A stretch of DNA of 64,000 nt from Capsicum annuum (lineage: Eukaryota > Streptophyta > Magnoliopsida > Solanales > Solanaceae), in NCBI RefSeq assembly GCF_002878395.1, contig NC_061118.1:125696829-125760828 (forward strand). Reading direction: 5' to 3'. The notes under the pieces were generated by a model. The model did no database searches. It saw only the letters and a program-made list of their open reading frames with translations, and was not told the origin of the DNA. Both the position numbers and the translations under genes were made by a program. Below are positions 1 to 11,100 of the stretch, one piece after another. Positions within the stretch are counted from its first letter, which is position 1, and each line of letters opens with the position of its first letter.

Positions 1-164
1 CTATACCGAGTTGGAGAGTCGAGTGAGGTTCCATCGAGGTTCTAGTCTGCGGCTCTGTCATTACATAAAAAAAAATGAAAATTACAAGTTAAAACATAAA
101 TGAAATTACAAAATTCTATCTATACAACTTCTGTTGGCTCTGGACTCGACTTTTATCACCCTAT

Positions 165-395
165 TTTTCAAGCGGGCTCCTGACTTGCAATTTCTTCTAA
201 CTTGTTGCTTGGCTTTCAATTGCTTCGCTTTGTTGCTTGCCTTTTCATTTCTTCACCCTATTCTCCAGGCGGGCTCCTAACTTGCTATTCCATCCCTTTG
301 TTGCTTGACTTTTCCTTTCTTCACTCTGTTCTCCAGGCGGGCTCCTGACTTGCTATTTCATCATCCTGTTCTTCAGGCGGGCTCCTGAAACCCAA
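165..395 (-). repeat. Irregular repeats of a hairpin-bearing motif in the 3' untranslated part
   Basis: The core CGGGCTCCTGACTTGC (with small changes) occurs near 173, 270, 339 and 379, with spacings of about 99, 65 and 41 bp. Three copies are preceded by CAGG, so CAGG and CCTG can pair around a short loop. The core resembles the palindromic core of the 37-bp array to its right. I infer that the two repeats share an origin. Confidence 0.65.
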
Positions 396-461
396 AATTA
401 AAACTAGAATGAAAATTATCCCAAAAATTACAGTAAAGTAGTATTTTATTTTTGAAAGCGT

Positions 462-1437
462 TGTCCCATTTTCTAGGAGGGTCATGAACAAAAAGTAACG
501 TCCCATTTTTTAGGAGGGTCCTGAACATAAAGTAAAATCCCATTTTTTAGGAGGGTCTTGAACATAAAGTAAAATTCTATTTTTTAGGCGGGTCTTGAAC
601 AGAAAGTAAATTCCCATTTTTCAGGAGGGTCCTGAACATAAAGTAAAATCCCATTTTTCAGGAGGGTCCTGAACATAAAGTAAAATCCCATTTTCTAGGA
701 GGGTCCTAAACAGAAAGTAAAATCCCATTTTTCATGAGGGTCCTGAACATAAAGTAAAATCCCATTTTTCAGGAGGGTCCTGAANNNNNNNNNNNNNNNN
801 NNNNNNNNNNNNNNNNNNNNNNNNNNNNNNNNNNNNNNNNNNNNNNNNNNNNNNNNNNNNNNNNNNNNNNNNNNNNNNNNNNNNTCCTGAACAACAAGTA
901 AAATCCCATTTTTCAGGAGGGTCCTGAACATAAAGTAGAATCCCATTTTTTCAGGAGGGTCCTGAACATAAAGTAAAAATCCCATTTTTCAGGAGGATCC
1001 TGAACATAAAGTAAAATCCCATTTTTCAGGAGGGTGCTGAACATAAAGTAAAATCCCATTTTTCAGGAGGGTCCTGAACAGCAAGTAAAATTCTATTTTT
1101 CGGGAGGGTCCTGAACATAAAGTAAAATCCCATTTTTCAGGAGGGTCCTGAACATAAAGTAAAATCCCATTTTCAGGAAGGTCCTGAACAGAAAGTAAAA
1201 TCCCATTTTCCAGAAGGGTCCTGATCATAAAGTACAATCCCATTTTTAGGAGATTTTTCAGGAGGGTCCTGAACATAAAGTAAAATACCATTTTTTAGGA
1301 GGGTCCTGAACATAAGGTAAAATCCCATTTTTTAGGAGGGTCCTGAACATAAAGTAAAATCCCATTTTTCAGGAGGGTCCTAAACAGAAAGTAAAATCCC
1401 ATTTTCAGGAGGGTCCTGAACAGAAAGTAAAATCCCA
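462..1437 (-). repeat. 37-bp minisatellite in Ogre-like 3' untranslated part
   Basis: About 23 to 24 head-to-tail copies of a 37-bp unit are visible, interrupted by an N gap. The unit contains TTCAGGAGGGTCCTGAA, a perfect 7-bp inverted repeat around GGG. Some units are a base or a few bases longer or shorter (for example near 960 and 1245). Minisatellites in the 3' untranslated region of Ogre elements are established, and some seed genomic satellites. Long open frames across the array are a side effect of its low stop content and are not coding. Confidence 0.93.
785..884. other. Assembly gap of 100 N
   Basis: There are exactly 100 N inside the 37-bp array. A round 100-N gap is the usual placeholder for unknown size, so the real array may be longer than shown. 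Confidence 0.98.
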
Positions 1438-2221
1438 CAGATGTGCATTTCCAATGGTAGCTGAATTAAGTGAAGCGAATTTGCCCCTATTTCAACAAAG
1501 AAAATTTGTCATTTAAAAACTTAATGGTGGCTTGCAATTCTTGGCTTCTCAGGTATCTGCCCCAGTACTCGTTCCTTTTATCTTTGTTCCAAATCGCTAG
1601 CAGCCCTGTCTTGCCGCATCATCGACCCGGATCCATATTGAGGGAAGTGTGTTCTGACTCGAACAATGGGCTTCTATTTTACCATGCCTCTGAGGTGCAC
1701 CCTTTTCCCAAATCTGAATGCTTCCACGAATCCAACAGCCTGTCGGTTGATAGACTTCCTTTGTTTCGTGTTCAATTACGATCATATTTCTTTCCTGCGC
1801 TGTTCCTAGGCTTTTCCTTATATAATTGGAAAGATTGGTAGTAAATTTTGAAAATCCTTTTCTCGCTTGTTTTGACACAGACTTGACTTAAAATGTAAAG
1901 AAATGATGGTGACTTTTATTTTGATAAATGACATAAAAAGACAAGAAAGCATAAATATGTAAATGAAAGAAAAGGGCAATGTCCCATATTCAAAAAGAAA
2001 ACTTATCAGAATACGACAACCAACTCCAATGAGTATGACATGCATTTTGGATTGAGCTGCTAATCTTCCTATCCAAACTCCCCATTTGTAGTTGAGTTCA
2101 TGCCTTTGCTGCTGAGCCGCTTCTTCAAATCCATTGGACTCATACATCACATTCGATTGACGTCATCTTAAAAGACTTTCGTCAACAAATCTCTTTTTTT
2201 TCACTTTTTGCTTTTCTCTTG
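1438..2221 (-). other. 3' untranslated part, no recognised feature
   Basis: This stretch between the two tandem arrays has short open frames on both strands, but none resembles a known protein or fits the element's coding order. I see no further repeats in it. Confidence 0.6.
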
Positions 2222-2500
2222 AACTCTCCATCGCCTTACGGTGCCCGTGAGGGTTTTCACCAATAAGACTCTCTCATTTTTATTTCTCTTCACTCACCAT
2301 CCCCTTATGGTGCCTACAAAGGGTTTTACAAATAAGACTCTCTCATTTTTATTTCTCTCCACTCACCATCGCCTTATGGTGCCTGCAAAGGTTTTCACCA
2401 ATAAGACTCTCTCATTTTTATTTTCTCTCAACTCACCATCGCCTTATGATGTCCACGGGGGTCTTCACCAATAAGACTCTCTTATTTTTGTATTTCTTTC
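2222..2500 (-). repeat. 69-bp tandem repeat, about four units
   Basis: Units start with CTTAYGGTGCC or close variants at 2235, 2304, 2373 and 2443, giving periods of 69, 69 and 70 bp. Each carries AATAAGACTCTCTCATTTTT. Because 69 is divisible by three, a repetitive open frame appears on the plus strand, antisense to the element; it is not a gene. This is a second, distinct array in the same 3' untranslated part. Confidence 0.88.
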
Positions 2501-2769
2501 CCGATTTCTTATGCAGAGGGAGATAAGCGGTACTTCACAATGTATCATCATATCCATTGCATGCTTAGCCTTAACATTATCAAAAATTGATGTGAAGGAC
2601 TTTCTTTGGTTGTAACTTGGCTTTTGGTTAAGGTTAGAAAAGATGGTAAGGGGCTCAAATGATACTTGAAGTGGGGGTGGGACTTACAACTTTTAGAATC
2701 GACTCAAGCAACACATTAACTCATGCCCCAGTTTTGTTGACTGTGTGAATCTTAAATCTTTATTTGGTT

Positions 2770-2841
2770 GGACCGAGCTCGAAATAGGGTAGCCTACGTA
2801 TCTCACTCCCAAGAGAGGAGAATCAGGTCGGACGTAGTTCC
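2770..2841 (-). other. Spacer motif copy C (structured repeat) after integrase
   Basis: This is one of three copies of a conserved motif. On the plus strand the blocks are GCCTACGTAT, then an 18-19 nt variable part, then AATCAG, then ACGTAGTTC. CTACGT and ACGTAG pair as an outer stem. The variable part starts CTCACTC and ends GAGGAG, so it can pair as two CTC/GAG steps. It lies 270 bp beyond the integrase stop, in non-coding sequence. The function is unknown. Confidence 0.75.
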
Positions 2842-3110
2842 ATCAGCTTGTTCTTTATTCTGATTTGATTTTGATTTTTTTTTTAATTTTTAATTTTTGA
2901 ACTCTTTCTTTTATTCTCATTACCTCGACATTTATCTTTGACTCTATTTTGATTCCAAAAGAGGGATATGAAAGGAAAAATAAAACGAAGATCAAATGGG
3001 TAAACAAGGGATGACACAATGTTTGGATAGAAGAATAAAATGCCTTCATCATATCAATCTTTAAAAATGCAAGTACTTAACGTGCAATAAAATCAACAAA
3101 GGATCAAATA

Positions 3111-4290
3111 TCATACATAGTAACTTTTGACCGCATCAGCATTGATAGCCATTTTTGTCATTTTGCATTCAATATCTGTCAAATATAAGTCTCTATTGGG
3201 CAACACTTTCTTCACAACGAAAGGACCTTGCCAGTTAGGGAAGAACTTGCCTTTTGCTTCAACCTGGTGAGGAAGGATGCGTCTCAATACCAACTGACCA
3301 ACTTCAAAATTCCTGGGACGGACCTTTTTGTTATACGCTCGAGCCATCCTACTCTGATACAACTGGCCATGACACACAGACGTTAGCCTTTTTTCCTCAA
3401 TCAAACTCAAATATTCCAATCGGGTTTTTACCCATTCATCATCATCAATCTCTGCTTCTACAATGACTCGAAGAGAGGGAGTTTCAACTTCTGCAGGAAT
3501 AAATGCTTCTGTCCCATACACTAATAAATATGGAGTTGCCACTGTTGAAGTGTGAACAGTGGTGCGATAACCTAGCAATGCAAACAACAACTTTTCATGC
3601 CATTGTCTAGACCCTTGTACCATTTTTCGCAGTATCTTTTTTATATTCTTATTGGTGGCTTCTACAGCACCATTGGCCTTTGGGCGATATGGAGTAGAAT
3701 TTCGATGTGCGATCTTAAACTGTTGATATACTTCTTGCATCAAATAACTATTGAGATTGGTAGCATTGTCTGTAATGATCGTCTTAGTAATTCCAAATCT
3801 ACAAATGATATTGGCACGAACAAAATCTACCACAGCCTTCTTTGTCACTAACTTGAAAGTTACTGCTTCTACCCACTTTGTGAAGTAGTCAATGGCTACT
3901 AAAATGAATCTATGCCCATTTGATGCCTTCGGCTCAATCGGTCCAATCACATCCATTCCCCAAGCCACGAACGGCCATTACATGTAACTCAACAGGAGGA
4001 GAACGTATCAGATCACTGTGTACCTAACATTGATGACACTTTCGAACAAATTGAATAGAATCCCTTTCCATAGTAAGCCAGTAATAACCTGCTCAAAGAA
4101 TCTTCTTCGACAAGACATGACCATTCATGTGTGACCCGCATACTCCAGAGTGTATTTCAACCATGATAGCCGAGGCTTCTCTTGCATCTACACACCTCAA
4201 AAGTCCCAGATCTGGTGTTCTCTTATACAAGATTCCCCCATTTAAGAAAAATCCACTAGCCAAATGCCTAATAGTCCTCTTTTGATCATT
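3111..4290 (-). pseudogene. Ogre-like integrase (HHCC and DDE core), broken
   Basis: Integrase joins element cDNA to host DNA. The N-terminal zinc-binding part shows HSGVCGSHMNGH near 4152 and, after an in-frame TGA, CHQC followed directly by TAG. The catalytic core is in another frame from about 3975 leftwards: MDVIG (Asp at 3951-3953), ITDNATN (Asp at 3768-3770) and GAVEATN (Glu at 3660-3662). The last two acidic residues are exactly 35 residues apart, as in DD35E integrases. The C-terminal part contains QGPFVVKKVLPNRDLYL and ends at 3111. No chromodomain is visible, as expected for Tat elements. The core frame is open over 285 codons, but the zinc domain and core are separated by a frameshift, so the product is not functional as read. 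Confidence 0.9.
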
Positions 4291-4905
4291 GGTGGCACAT
4301 GCTGGGTATTTTCCTGACTGAATGTACCGCTTGATATCCAAGAACCAGGGTTCTCCATTGAGCTCTTCTTCAACCACATTACAGTAAGCATACTGATCAT
4401 GACTCTGTATATGCACTGGATCGATGTAGGCTTTGTCAGGATGTTGGAGCATTGAAGACAGAGTGGCTAAAGCATCAGCAATTTCATTATGAATCCTTGG
4501 AATATACCTAAATTTTACCAACACAAACCGTTGACATGGCTCCTGCAAGCATTGTCGATACGGGATGAGCTTCAAATCTCACGTCTCCCAATCGGCTTGA
4601 ATTTAATGGACGAGCAAATCCGAATCTCCCAACACCAATAATTCTTGGACTCCCATATCAACCGCTAACCTCAAACCAAGAATGCAGGCTTCATACTCTG
4701 CCATATTGTTAGTACAGTAGAATCAAAGTTGTGCTGTTACCAGGAAATGTTGTCCCGATTCAGAGATAAGAACCACACCTATTCCGACTCCTTTCATATT
4801 GACAGCTCTATCGAAAAATAACCTCCATCCAGGATCAGCATCTATAACGACTTCATTGACACACGATACTTCTTCATCAGGAAAATATGTCTTTAATGGC
4901 TCGTA
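4291..4905 (-). pseudogene. Second, archaeal-type RNase H (aRH) of Ogre-like element, broken
   Basis: Tat elements carry a second RNase H domain downstream of the normal one. Here WRLFFDRAVNMKGVGIG supplies the first acidic residue (4810-4812), NNMAEYEA the Glu, VLGDSDLLVH the next Asp and NEIADALA (about 4467-4484) the last. Three stops interrupt the domain: TGA after VTAQL, TAA after DLLVH and TGA after WET. At least two fit C-to-T change of Arg or Gln codons. All acidic motif positions remain, so the break is only by nonsense changes. The fold's role (hybrid RNA removal or a structural role) is known only by family analogy. Confidence 0.85.
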
Positions 4906-5376
4906 CTCTTCATCAATGGGATTCTCAGCAAGATGATCTGCCAAGGCTTGGGCATTCATGGCGGTTTGAGTCACATATACAATGTCAAACTCGGTAAGCA
5001 ATATTTACCATTTTGCCAATCAACCCGTTGGCATAGGCTTCTGAAAGATATACTTCAAAGAATCTATGCAGGAGATGAGATAAGTAGTATAGGATGAGAG
5101 ATAATGCTTCAACTTCTATGCTACCCAAGTTAGGGCATAACACGTTCGTTCAAGAAGAGTATACCTGGCCTCATATACGGTGAACTTCTTGCTAAGATAA
5201 TAAATAGCCTGCTCCTTTTTTCCTGTTACATCATGCTGACCCAGGACACAATCGAAAGAATTGTCCATGACTGATAAATATAAGATCAAAGGCCTACCAG
5301 GATCTGGGGGTACCAGCATGGGAGGATTTGACAAATATCTTTTGATTCGATCGAACGCTTCCTGACATTTTTCAGT
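4906..5376 (-). pseudogene. Ogre-like RNase H domain, broken
   Basis: This domain follows RT in the same frame. It degrades the RNA strand of the RNA/DNA hybrid. LILYLSVMDNSFDCVLGQ matches the first RNase H strand, although the usual Asp before the small residue is replaced by a Ser-Val-Met stretch. EARYTLLERTCYALTWV matches the Glu-bearing helix. Stops occur just before the domain (after TAIK) and after LTWVA, and more follow before about 5000. Confidence 0.8.
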
Positions 5377-6559
5377 CTATTTTATCGCAGTACTCTTTTT
5401 CAGCAACTTGAATATGGGCTCACAAGTGGTTGTGAGTTGAGCAATAAACCTGATAATGTAGTTTAGTCTACCAAGCAAACTCATCACCTCCGTTCTATTC
5501 TTGGGCGGGGGCAAATCCTGAATGGCTTTGATTTTCGAGGGATCCAATAAAATTCCCCGACGGCTGACTACAAACCCCAACAGCTTTCCAGATGGAACTC
5601 CAAATACATATTTTGCTGGGTTGAGTTTGAGATTATACCTGCGAAGCCTTTCAAAGAACTTTCTTAAATCTTTAACATGGTTGGCCTGACTTTTTGACTG
5701 AATAATAACATCATCCACGTAGACCTCAATCTCCTTTTGCAACATATCATGAAACATAGTGGTCATGACTCTCATGTACGTTGCTCCAGCATTCTTCAAA
5801 CCGAATGGTATCACTTGATAACAATAAGTTCCCCATGGTGTGATAAAAGATGTCTTCTCCGCGTCTTCATCATCCATAATGATCTGGTGATATCCGGCAT
5901 AGCAATCCACAAAAGAGACAACCTCGTGTTTAGTACAGTTGTCTAACAAAATATGAATGTTGGGTAATGGAAAATCATCTTTCGGACTTGCTCTGTTCAA
6001 ATCACGGTAATCAACACACACTTGAATTTTGCTATCTTTCTTTGGCACGGGAACAACTTTGGATAACCACATGGGATAGCGAGCTACTCAAATTACTTTG
6101 GCTTCAAGTTGTTTCATGATTTCCTATTTAATTTTAATACTTACATCCGTTTTAAACTTCCTCAACTTCTGTTTGACAGGAGGGAACGCGGGATCAGTTG
6201 GCAATTTGTGAGCCACTAATTCAGTGCTTAAACCAGGCATATCATCATAAGACCATGCAAAAATATCCTTATAATCAATTAATGCTTGAATCATTCCATC
6301 TTTTAGCTGTGGCAAAACATGTACATTGATTTTAGTTTCCCTAACATCTTCTTGATCCCCTAGACTTATTGGCTCAGTCTCATTCAAATTAGAATTCGGT
6401 TTGTCTTCAAAATGTTCCAACTCTTTGCTTATTTCTTCTAGTGCTTCTTCTTCATCATATTCCCCATCCTGCTTCATTACATCTTGATTAATTTGGATTT
6501 TAAGATCAGGCTGAAAATTCTGCATGCATGTCATGCCATTAGAATCAGCATAAAGAGAA
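5377..6559 (-). pseudogene. Ogre-like reverse transcriptase
   Basis: RT copies element RNA into cDNA. The 3' exon opens at 6559, right after a splice acceptor, with an acidic linker (EEALEEISKELEHFED) and the region DIFAWSYDDMPGLSTELVAH that precedes RT in Tat elements. The core shows VPVPKKDSKIQVCVDYRDLN, SFVDCYAGYHQI (first Asp near 5905-5907), FGLKNAGATYMR and VYVDDVII (YVDD at 5710-5721). The core is open for 231 codons (6072-5377). Two stops, TAG near 6126 and TGA near 6090, separate it from the linker. All three catalytic aspartates are present. Confidence 0.92.
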
Positions 6560-6737
6560 CTGTATAAGAAAAGAAAAACAAAATATATTAGACACGAAAC
6601 AAAAGGGACATTGTATTTCATTAAATAAAAGATAGAAGGGTTTAAACACAGATTCCAACATAACATAAACAAACTAAAATCTGAATTACAACCCTAAAAT
6701 AACTCGGATAAATAGAAAGAAAAACAAAATAAACTAC
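6560..6737 (-). other. Ogre-type intron between protease and RT
   Basis: On the minus strand a donor GTAGTTTATTTT follows the protease frame and a pyrimidine-rich tract ending TTCTTATACAG precedes the RT exon. Removing these 178 nt joins the upstream frame (ending GAG TTT GG) to T TCT CTT TAT, which is exactly the RT frame. The two frames differ without splicing, and a TAG sits at the donor. An intron at this position is established for Ogre elements. The boundaries here are read from sequence only. Confidence 0.75.
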
Positions 6738-7195
6738 CCAAACTCCCTCCTGGTGGGGAAAGGAGTGACTTCTCAATTATTGATCCGAACAGCTGGACCT
6801 ATGAATTGCACGTCTGCCATACTGGTACGTTCTCCTGCTTCGACCACATCAACTTCAATAAAAAGGTTCTGGAAGTCATCAACCAATTCAACTTCAAATT
6901 CCACATGCTTTGTGACACCGCTCTTAACAAATGATTTACTGAGTAGTGGCATTGGGCGAGGGAGTGACCATGTTTCCTTTTTCCTTCCCTTGGCTTTCTT
7001 CAGATCTTCAGCTGTAGACTCAAATCCCAGACCAAATGTGCCCACGTTCTCACTCGGACATATAGGATGAACTATACCGTGCAGAGATGCTCCCAAACCC
7101 TTTCCTTGCTCAAATCCGTATTTCCAAAGTTCACTCACCATCATGATAGAAGCAGAAGACAATTGCAGTCCCAGTATAGCCTGTTATTCAAGGAT
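6738..7195 (-). pseudogene. G-patch-like segment after protease
   Basis: The protein segment ELWKYGFEQGKGLGASLHG has the glycine-spaced pattern of a G-patch, an RNA-associated motif also seen at this place in Tat/Ogre polyproteins. Downstream is a charged stretch (EDLKKAKGRKKETW) and then the splice donor. It is in the same frame as gag and protease. A TGA (after VRINN) and a TAA (near 7182) interrupt the frame. Confidence 0.7.
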
Positions 7196-8095
7196 ACGAT
7201 TCACTGGCACTGTATAAAAAATTTGATAGACGAATGTCTCCTCTACTTTATTTGCTTCAATAAGAGACAAGGGAGAATCTTCGTAGGCTGACAAATCTTC
7301 TTCACCATGAATAACTACTTCTTGCCTGTCATGCTCAAACTTAATCATTTGGTGCAGTGTAGATGCAACCGCCTTGGCCTTGTGGATCCACGGCCTTCCC
7401 AACAACAGATTGTGAGAGGAGTCTACATTTAAAACTTAAAACTCTACAGCAAACTCAATAGGCCCTATGGTCAACATTAGTTCTATTTCGCCAATGGAAT
7501 TTGATTTTGCACCATCGAAAGCCCTAACACATACATTGTTAGGCCTGATCCTGTCAGCACCAATATTCAACTTTTACAAAGTAGAAATAGGGCAAATATT
7601 TGCACCTGAACCTCCATCAATCATAACATGAGTTACGTAGAAATCTTCACACTTCACTGTAATGTAAAGGCCCCAGTTATGCCCTGTACCTTCAACAGGC
7701 AATTCATCGTTAGAAAAGCTGATCCAATTGACCTCAAAGATTTTTCCAACTATTTTCTCAAGATGGTTGATTGTAATCTCCCTTGGAACATATGCTTCAT
7801 TTAACACCTTTCGTAAAACATCACGATGCTCCTTGGAGTGCAACAACAAAGATAAAAGGGAAATTTGAGCCGGGGTTTTCTTCGACTGGTCTAATATTGA
7901 ATACTCTGGCAACTTCATCTTTTTCAAAAATTCTTCGGCTTCCTCTTTGATGCTAGACTTTTTGATAGATAACGGTCCACTCACCGTTGGCTTGGACTTT
8001 CTTAAGCTTTCAGGCATGAAACATCTTCCTGACCTAGTCAATCCCCCTACCTCATGTACATCTTCTACTACTTCTTTCCCGTGATAGGTCATCAC
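7196..8095 (-). pseudogene. Ogre-like aspartic protease region
   Basis: The aspartic protease cleaves the polyprotein. HVMIDGGSGANICPISTL contains the active-site block in its Tat form, D-G-G-S-G rather than the usual D-T/S-G, with Asp at 7616-7618. The flap/C-terminal part LLLGRPWIHKAKAVASTLHQ lies near 7350-7410. The frame is the same as gag; TAA follows PISTL at about 7574 and another stop separates it from the LLLGRPWI block. The element likely made gag and protease as one product, inferred from frame continuity. Confidence 0.82.
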
Positions 8096-8110
8096 ATTCT
8101 ACCCATAATT

Positions 8111-10317
8111 CTAGGGAATTCTTTTCATATCAACTATCGGAGGTTGGGTCACCGGTTTGAGGACAATAGGCACTGCCAGTGCTCCTTTCACCGTCAAGAT
8201 GGGCTGACTCAGAGCTCCCATCACTGTCAACTTAGGTTTATCCTGACTTAAATCAACATACCTTCTGGCGCCCTGTACTGTGATCAGGGTTTTCTTTGTG
8301 CTTTCTTGGGCTTTAGCTTCTCTCATTCCTTCCTGGCTCAATGACATTTCTTTCAAAGACTCTGCTACATTCACTGATTTCTCCTCAATGGTCTGTATCT
8401 TGAAAATAGGCTTATAACCCCTCGAAGACTCTTTCCCATCATATATCAATTCTAACATATTGGCTTCAGCATGGGTTGGCAGCGGATTCTGGTTAATGTT
8501 TGAACCCTCCGGGGCCTGGACCAGCATCTGATTTATGTCAATTAAATCTTGGACAACTCTTTTTAAATGCCAACATTTCTCGATATTATAGCCTGACATA
8601 TCAAAATAGTACGAACACCTTAAAGAATAATCGAGATTCCTTAGCGGTGGATTTGAAAGCCTTCCTTGAATTGGGCTCAAAACCTATAACTTTCTCAACC
8701 TATCAAACAAGCTAGCATATGACTCCCCAAGAGGTGTGAATTGATTATTGACGGCCTTCTCTTTCTTATACTCGGGCCTAGGATAAAAGCTGGGTCTAGA
8801 GGGGTTTTGGTAATTCGGTAGAGCGAATGGGCGATTTTGTGGAGATTGCGCGCGCCACTGCGAGTAAGAAGGGGTTTAGGCATATGACTGTGCACTATAC
8901 ACTGGGTACGGGGGTGGTGGAATGGAATATAAAGGGTTTAGTGGAGGGTAGTAATGGTGCAGAGGAATATATGGAGCTTGGGTGTAGACTTGGGCTTGGG
9001 ATTGGGGATAGGGGCGAGGTGGTCTTTTGGGATAGGAATGGGTTTCAGCTACGACAGTCGCCACGTCCTCTTTCTTCTTGTTACCTCCAAATGCACCAGA
9101 TCCACCTTGAATCGCTTGTGTGGTGGCTTTTAATGCGGCAAAACTCACTATTCGGCTGGTTTTAATTCCGTCCTCTATTATCTCCCCCATTTTGAGGACT
9201 TCCATAAAAGACTTTCCCATTGCCGGAAGTAAATGTTGAAAATAGGTCTCATCCTGCGCTTGAATGAAAACTTCTACCAACTTACTTTCTTTCATTGGAG
9301 GCTTTACCCTGGCGTCCTGTTCATGCCACCTTATTGCGTATTCCCTAAAACCTTCAGTGCTCTTTTTCTTCATGTTGACCAAGGATTTTTCGTCCGAAAT
9401 CAGGTCGATGTTATACTGAAAATGTCGAACAAATTCAGAAGCTAAATCATCCCAGCTATTCCATTTATCGATATCTCGATCGATAAACCATTTTGAGGCC
9501 AGATCAAAAAGACTCTCGCCAAAGAAGGCCATGAGCAGTTCTTCCTTTCCTCCTGCAGCCCTCAACTAGTTTCAATAACGTCTCAAGTGTGCAACGAGAT
9601 CACCGTGTCCTGCATACTTCTCGAACTTAGGCATCTTAAAACTGATGGGAAGGTTGATGTCTGGGGACATGCAAAGATCTTTATAGGAAACACTCTTATA
9701 ATCTCCGATTCCTTGCAAATTTCTCATAGCTTGTTCTAAACTTTTCAATTTCCAGGCTATGATATCTGTTCCTCTGCTGTGACAGGTTTCTCCATATCAA
9801 ATGGAAATGCGGGCGGCTGAGTGTACCCATACGATTCATTCATTTGCAAAGTAGGCTCCGGGGCGTAATACTGACTATCTGAAACCTTCAGTACTTGCTC
9901 ACTGGCAGACCTAGGAAGCCTCATTGTGGGACGCGCAGCATATATGGGAGTTTCATGTGGTGGCGGAGCCACGAATACCAGTGTGATCGGTGGCGCTGGC
10001 TGAGCAACTGGTCTTGATTGGGGAGCTTCCAATGGCACACTAGAACTGCCAGGATAATAATGTCGCGGAGTGAATCCTGGCGCGTGCTTAGGTGACTCAG
10101 TAGGAGCAGATAATTGCGCCTGAGAGAGCGGTGGGCAATTAGAGATATTTCCAAAACCTTCAAAAAGTAGAGGAGGAGGCATTCCGCTAGCCCATTCCCG
10201 ATATAAATCTATCAATTGTTGCCTGAGCCTTACTACCTCATCATTATGTTCAGAACTTTCTTCCCTGTGATCCTGATCTGGGTCAATAAGCGAATTTTCA
10301 ATCTCCCTGCTAGCCAT
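8111..10317 (-). pseudogene. Ogre-like gag
   Basis: Gag forms the particle that packages element RNA. The start at 10317 (MASREIENSLIDPDQ) opens a Pro-rich N-terminus of 186 codons. A frameshift near 9755 moves to the frame used by the rest of gag. The capsid-like block SWDDLASEFVRHFQYN lies near 9420-9470, and a proline/tyrosine-rich tail (YPPLNPLYSIPPPPYPVYS) follows. A nucleocapsid knuckle remnant reads CSYYFDMSGYNIEKCWHLK (8563-8617), lacking the expected His/Cys spacing. Stops near 9571, 9565, 8876 and 8692 break the frame; several fit C-to-T changes of Gln or Arg codons. Confidence 0.88.
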
Positions 10318-10529
10318 GGCGAGCTTTGCTTTAGATCTAGTGAAGTATGGGTGACTAGCCAGAGTGTTGCAAATCTACCACTGTTATTTGAAAGGACATT
10401 CTCATCAAAGATGACATCCGTTAGGATTAGGTCACACAACAAGCATGGGAATCACATTGGTAAAATTGCCCTAAATTCATGTTCATTTCTACCAGCTTTT
10501 GAGGGTAGCGAGGTTATTTTAACATCATC

Positions 10530-10615
10530 CTGATTTTGTCTACACTTATTATTATTATTATTTTTTTATCTACACTTATTATTATTATTATCATTATATT
10601 ATTATATATTTTTTC
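10530..10615 (-). repeat. ATT-rich microsatellite in ORF1-gag spacer
   Basis: A short duplicated block (TATCTACACTTATTATTATT and close variants) contains runs of ATT triplets in the non-coding spacer between ORF1 and gag. Confidence 0.8.
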
Positions 10616-10734
10616 GTATCCATCTCTGCTCTTTTCTTTTCTCTCGTTATCTACCTTTATTTTATCATTCTTTATAGCTTTTGTTTTTCTGTAAAAGAGG
10701 AAAATAATGAAAAACAATGAAACAAAGTGATTAG

Positions 10735-10798
10735 ATCGAACCCAAAAGTAGGTTGCCTACGTATCATGTTGTACATGAATCAGATCTTGCGTAGTTCG
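10735..10798 (-). other. Spacer motif copy B (structured repeat) before gag
   Basis: The same blocks as at 2770 and 12866: GCCTACGTAT, a 13-nt variable part, AATCAG, GCGTAGTTC. CTACG and CGTAG form the outer stem. The variable part is CATGT-TGT-ACATG, a perfect 5-bp stem. It lies in the 783-bp spacer between ORF1 and gag, about 420 bp upstream of the gag start on the element strand. Confidence 0.75.
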
Positions 10799-11100
10799 GG
10801 CAGCACGTGCATAAGCATTACCCACTTTTTTTTCGAAAACAAAAATAAACAAACCAACGAAAGAGGTAACATCATAACATTTTGAAGAAAGAAAACAACA
10901 AAAATGTACAAAAGTTTGGGACCACTTTAAAACTAAACAACAAATACGAAACAACATTATAGACCCCTAAGACGACATAGGTGAAATTACTAATAAAGAC
11001 TCTAATACCAAAAACAACTTGACTTTGACTTAAAGCAGACACCCCCTATAATGATAGACATATAAAAGACTCAAACTGAATAAAGATAAGAAGTGCTCCT

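Noticed and set aside
695..1291. Open frames across the 37-bp array (repeats of FRTLLKNGILL)
   Set aside because: They are produced by stop-poor repeat units. The period of 37 changes frame each unit, and one frame includes N bases.
462..1437. Direct repeats resembling a CRISPR array
   Set aside because: The 37-bp units are head to tail with no unique spacers, and lie in the 3' part of a plant retrotransposon.
2241..2474. Plus-strand repetitive ORF (FTNKTLSFLFL repeats)
   Set aside because: It arises from the 69-bp array and is antisense to the element.
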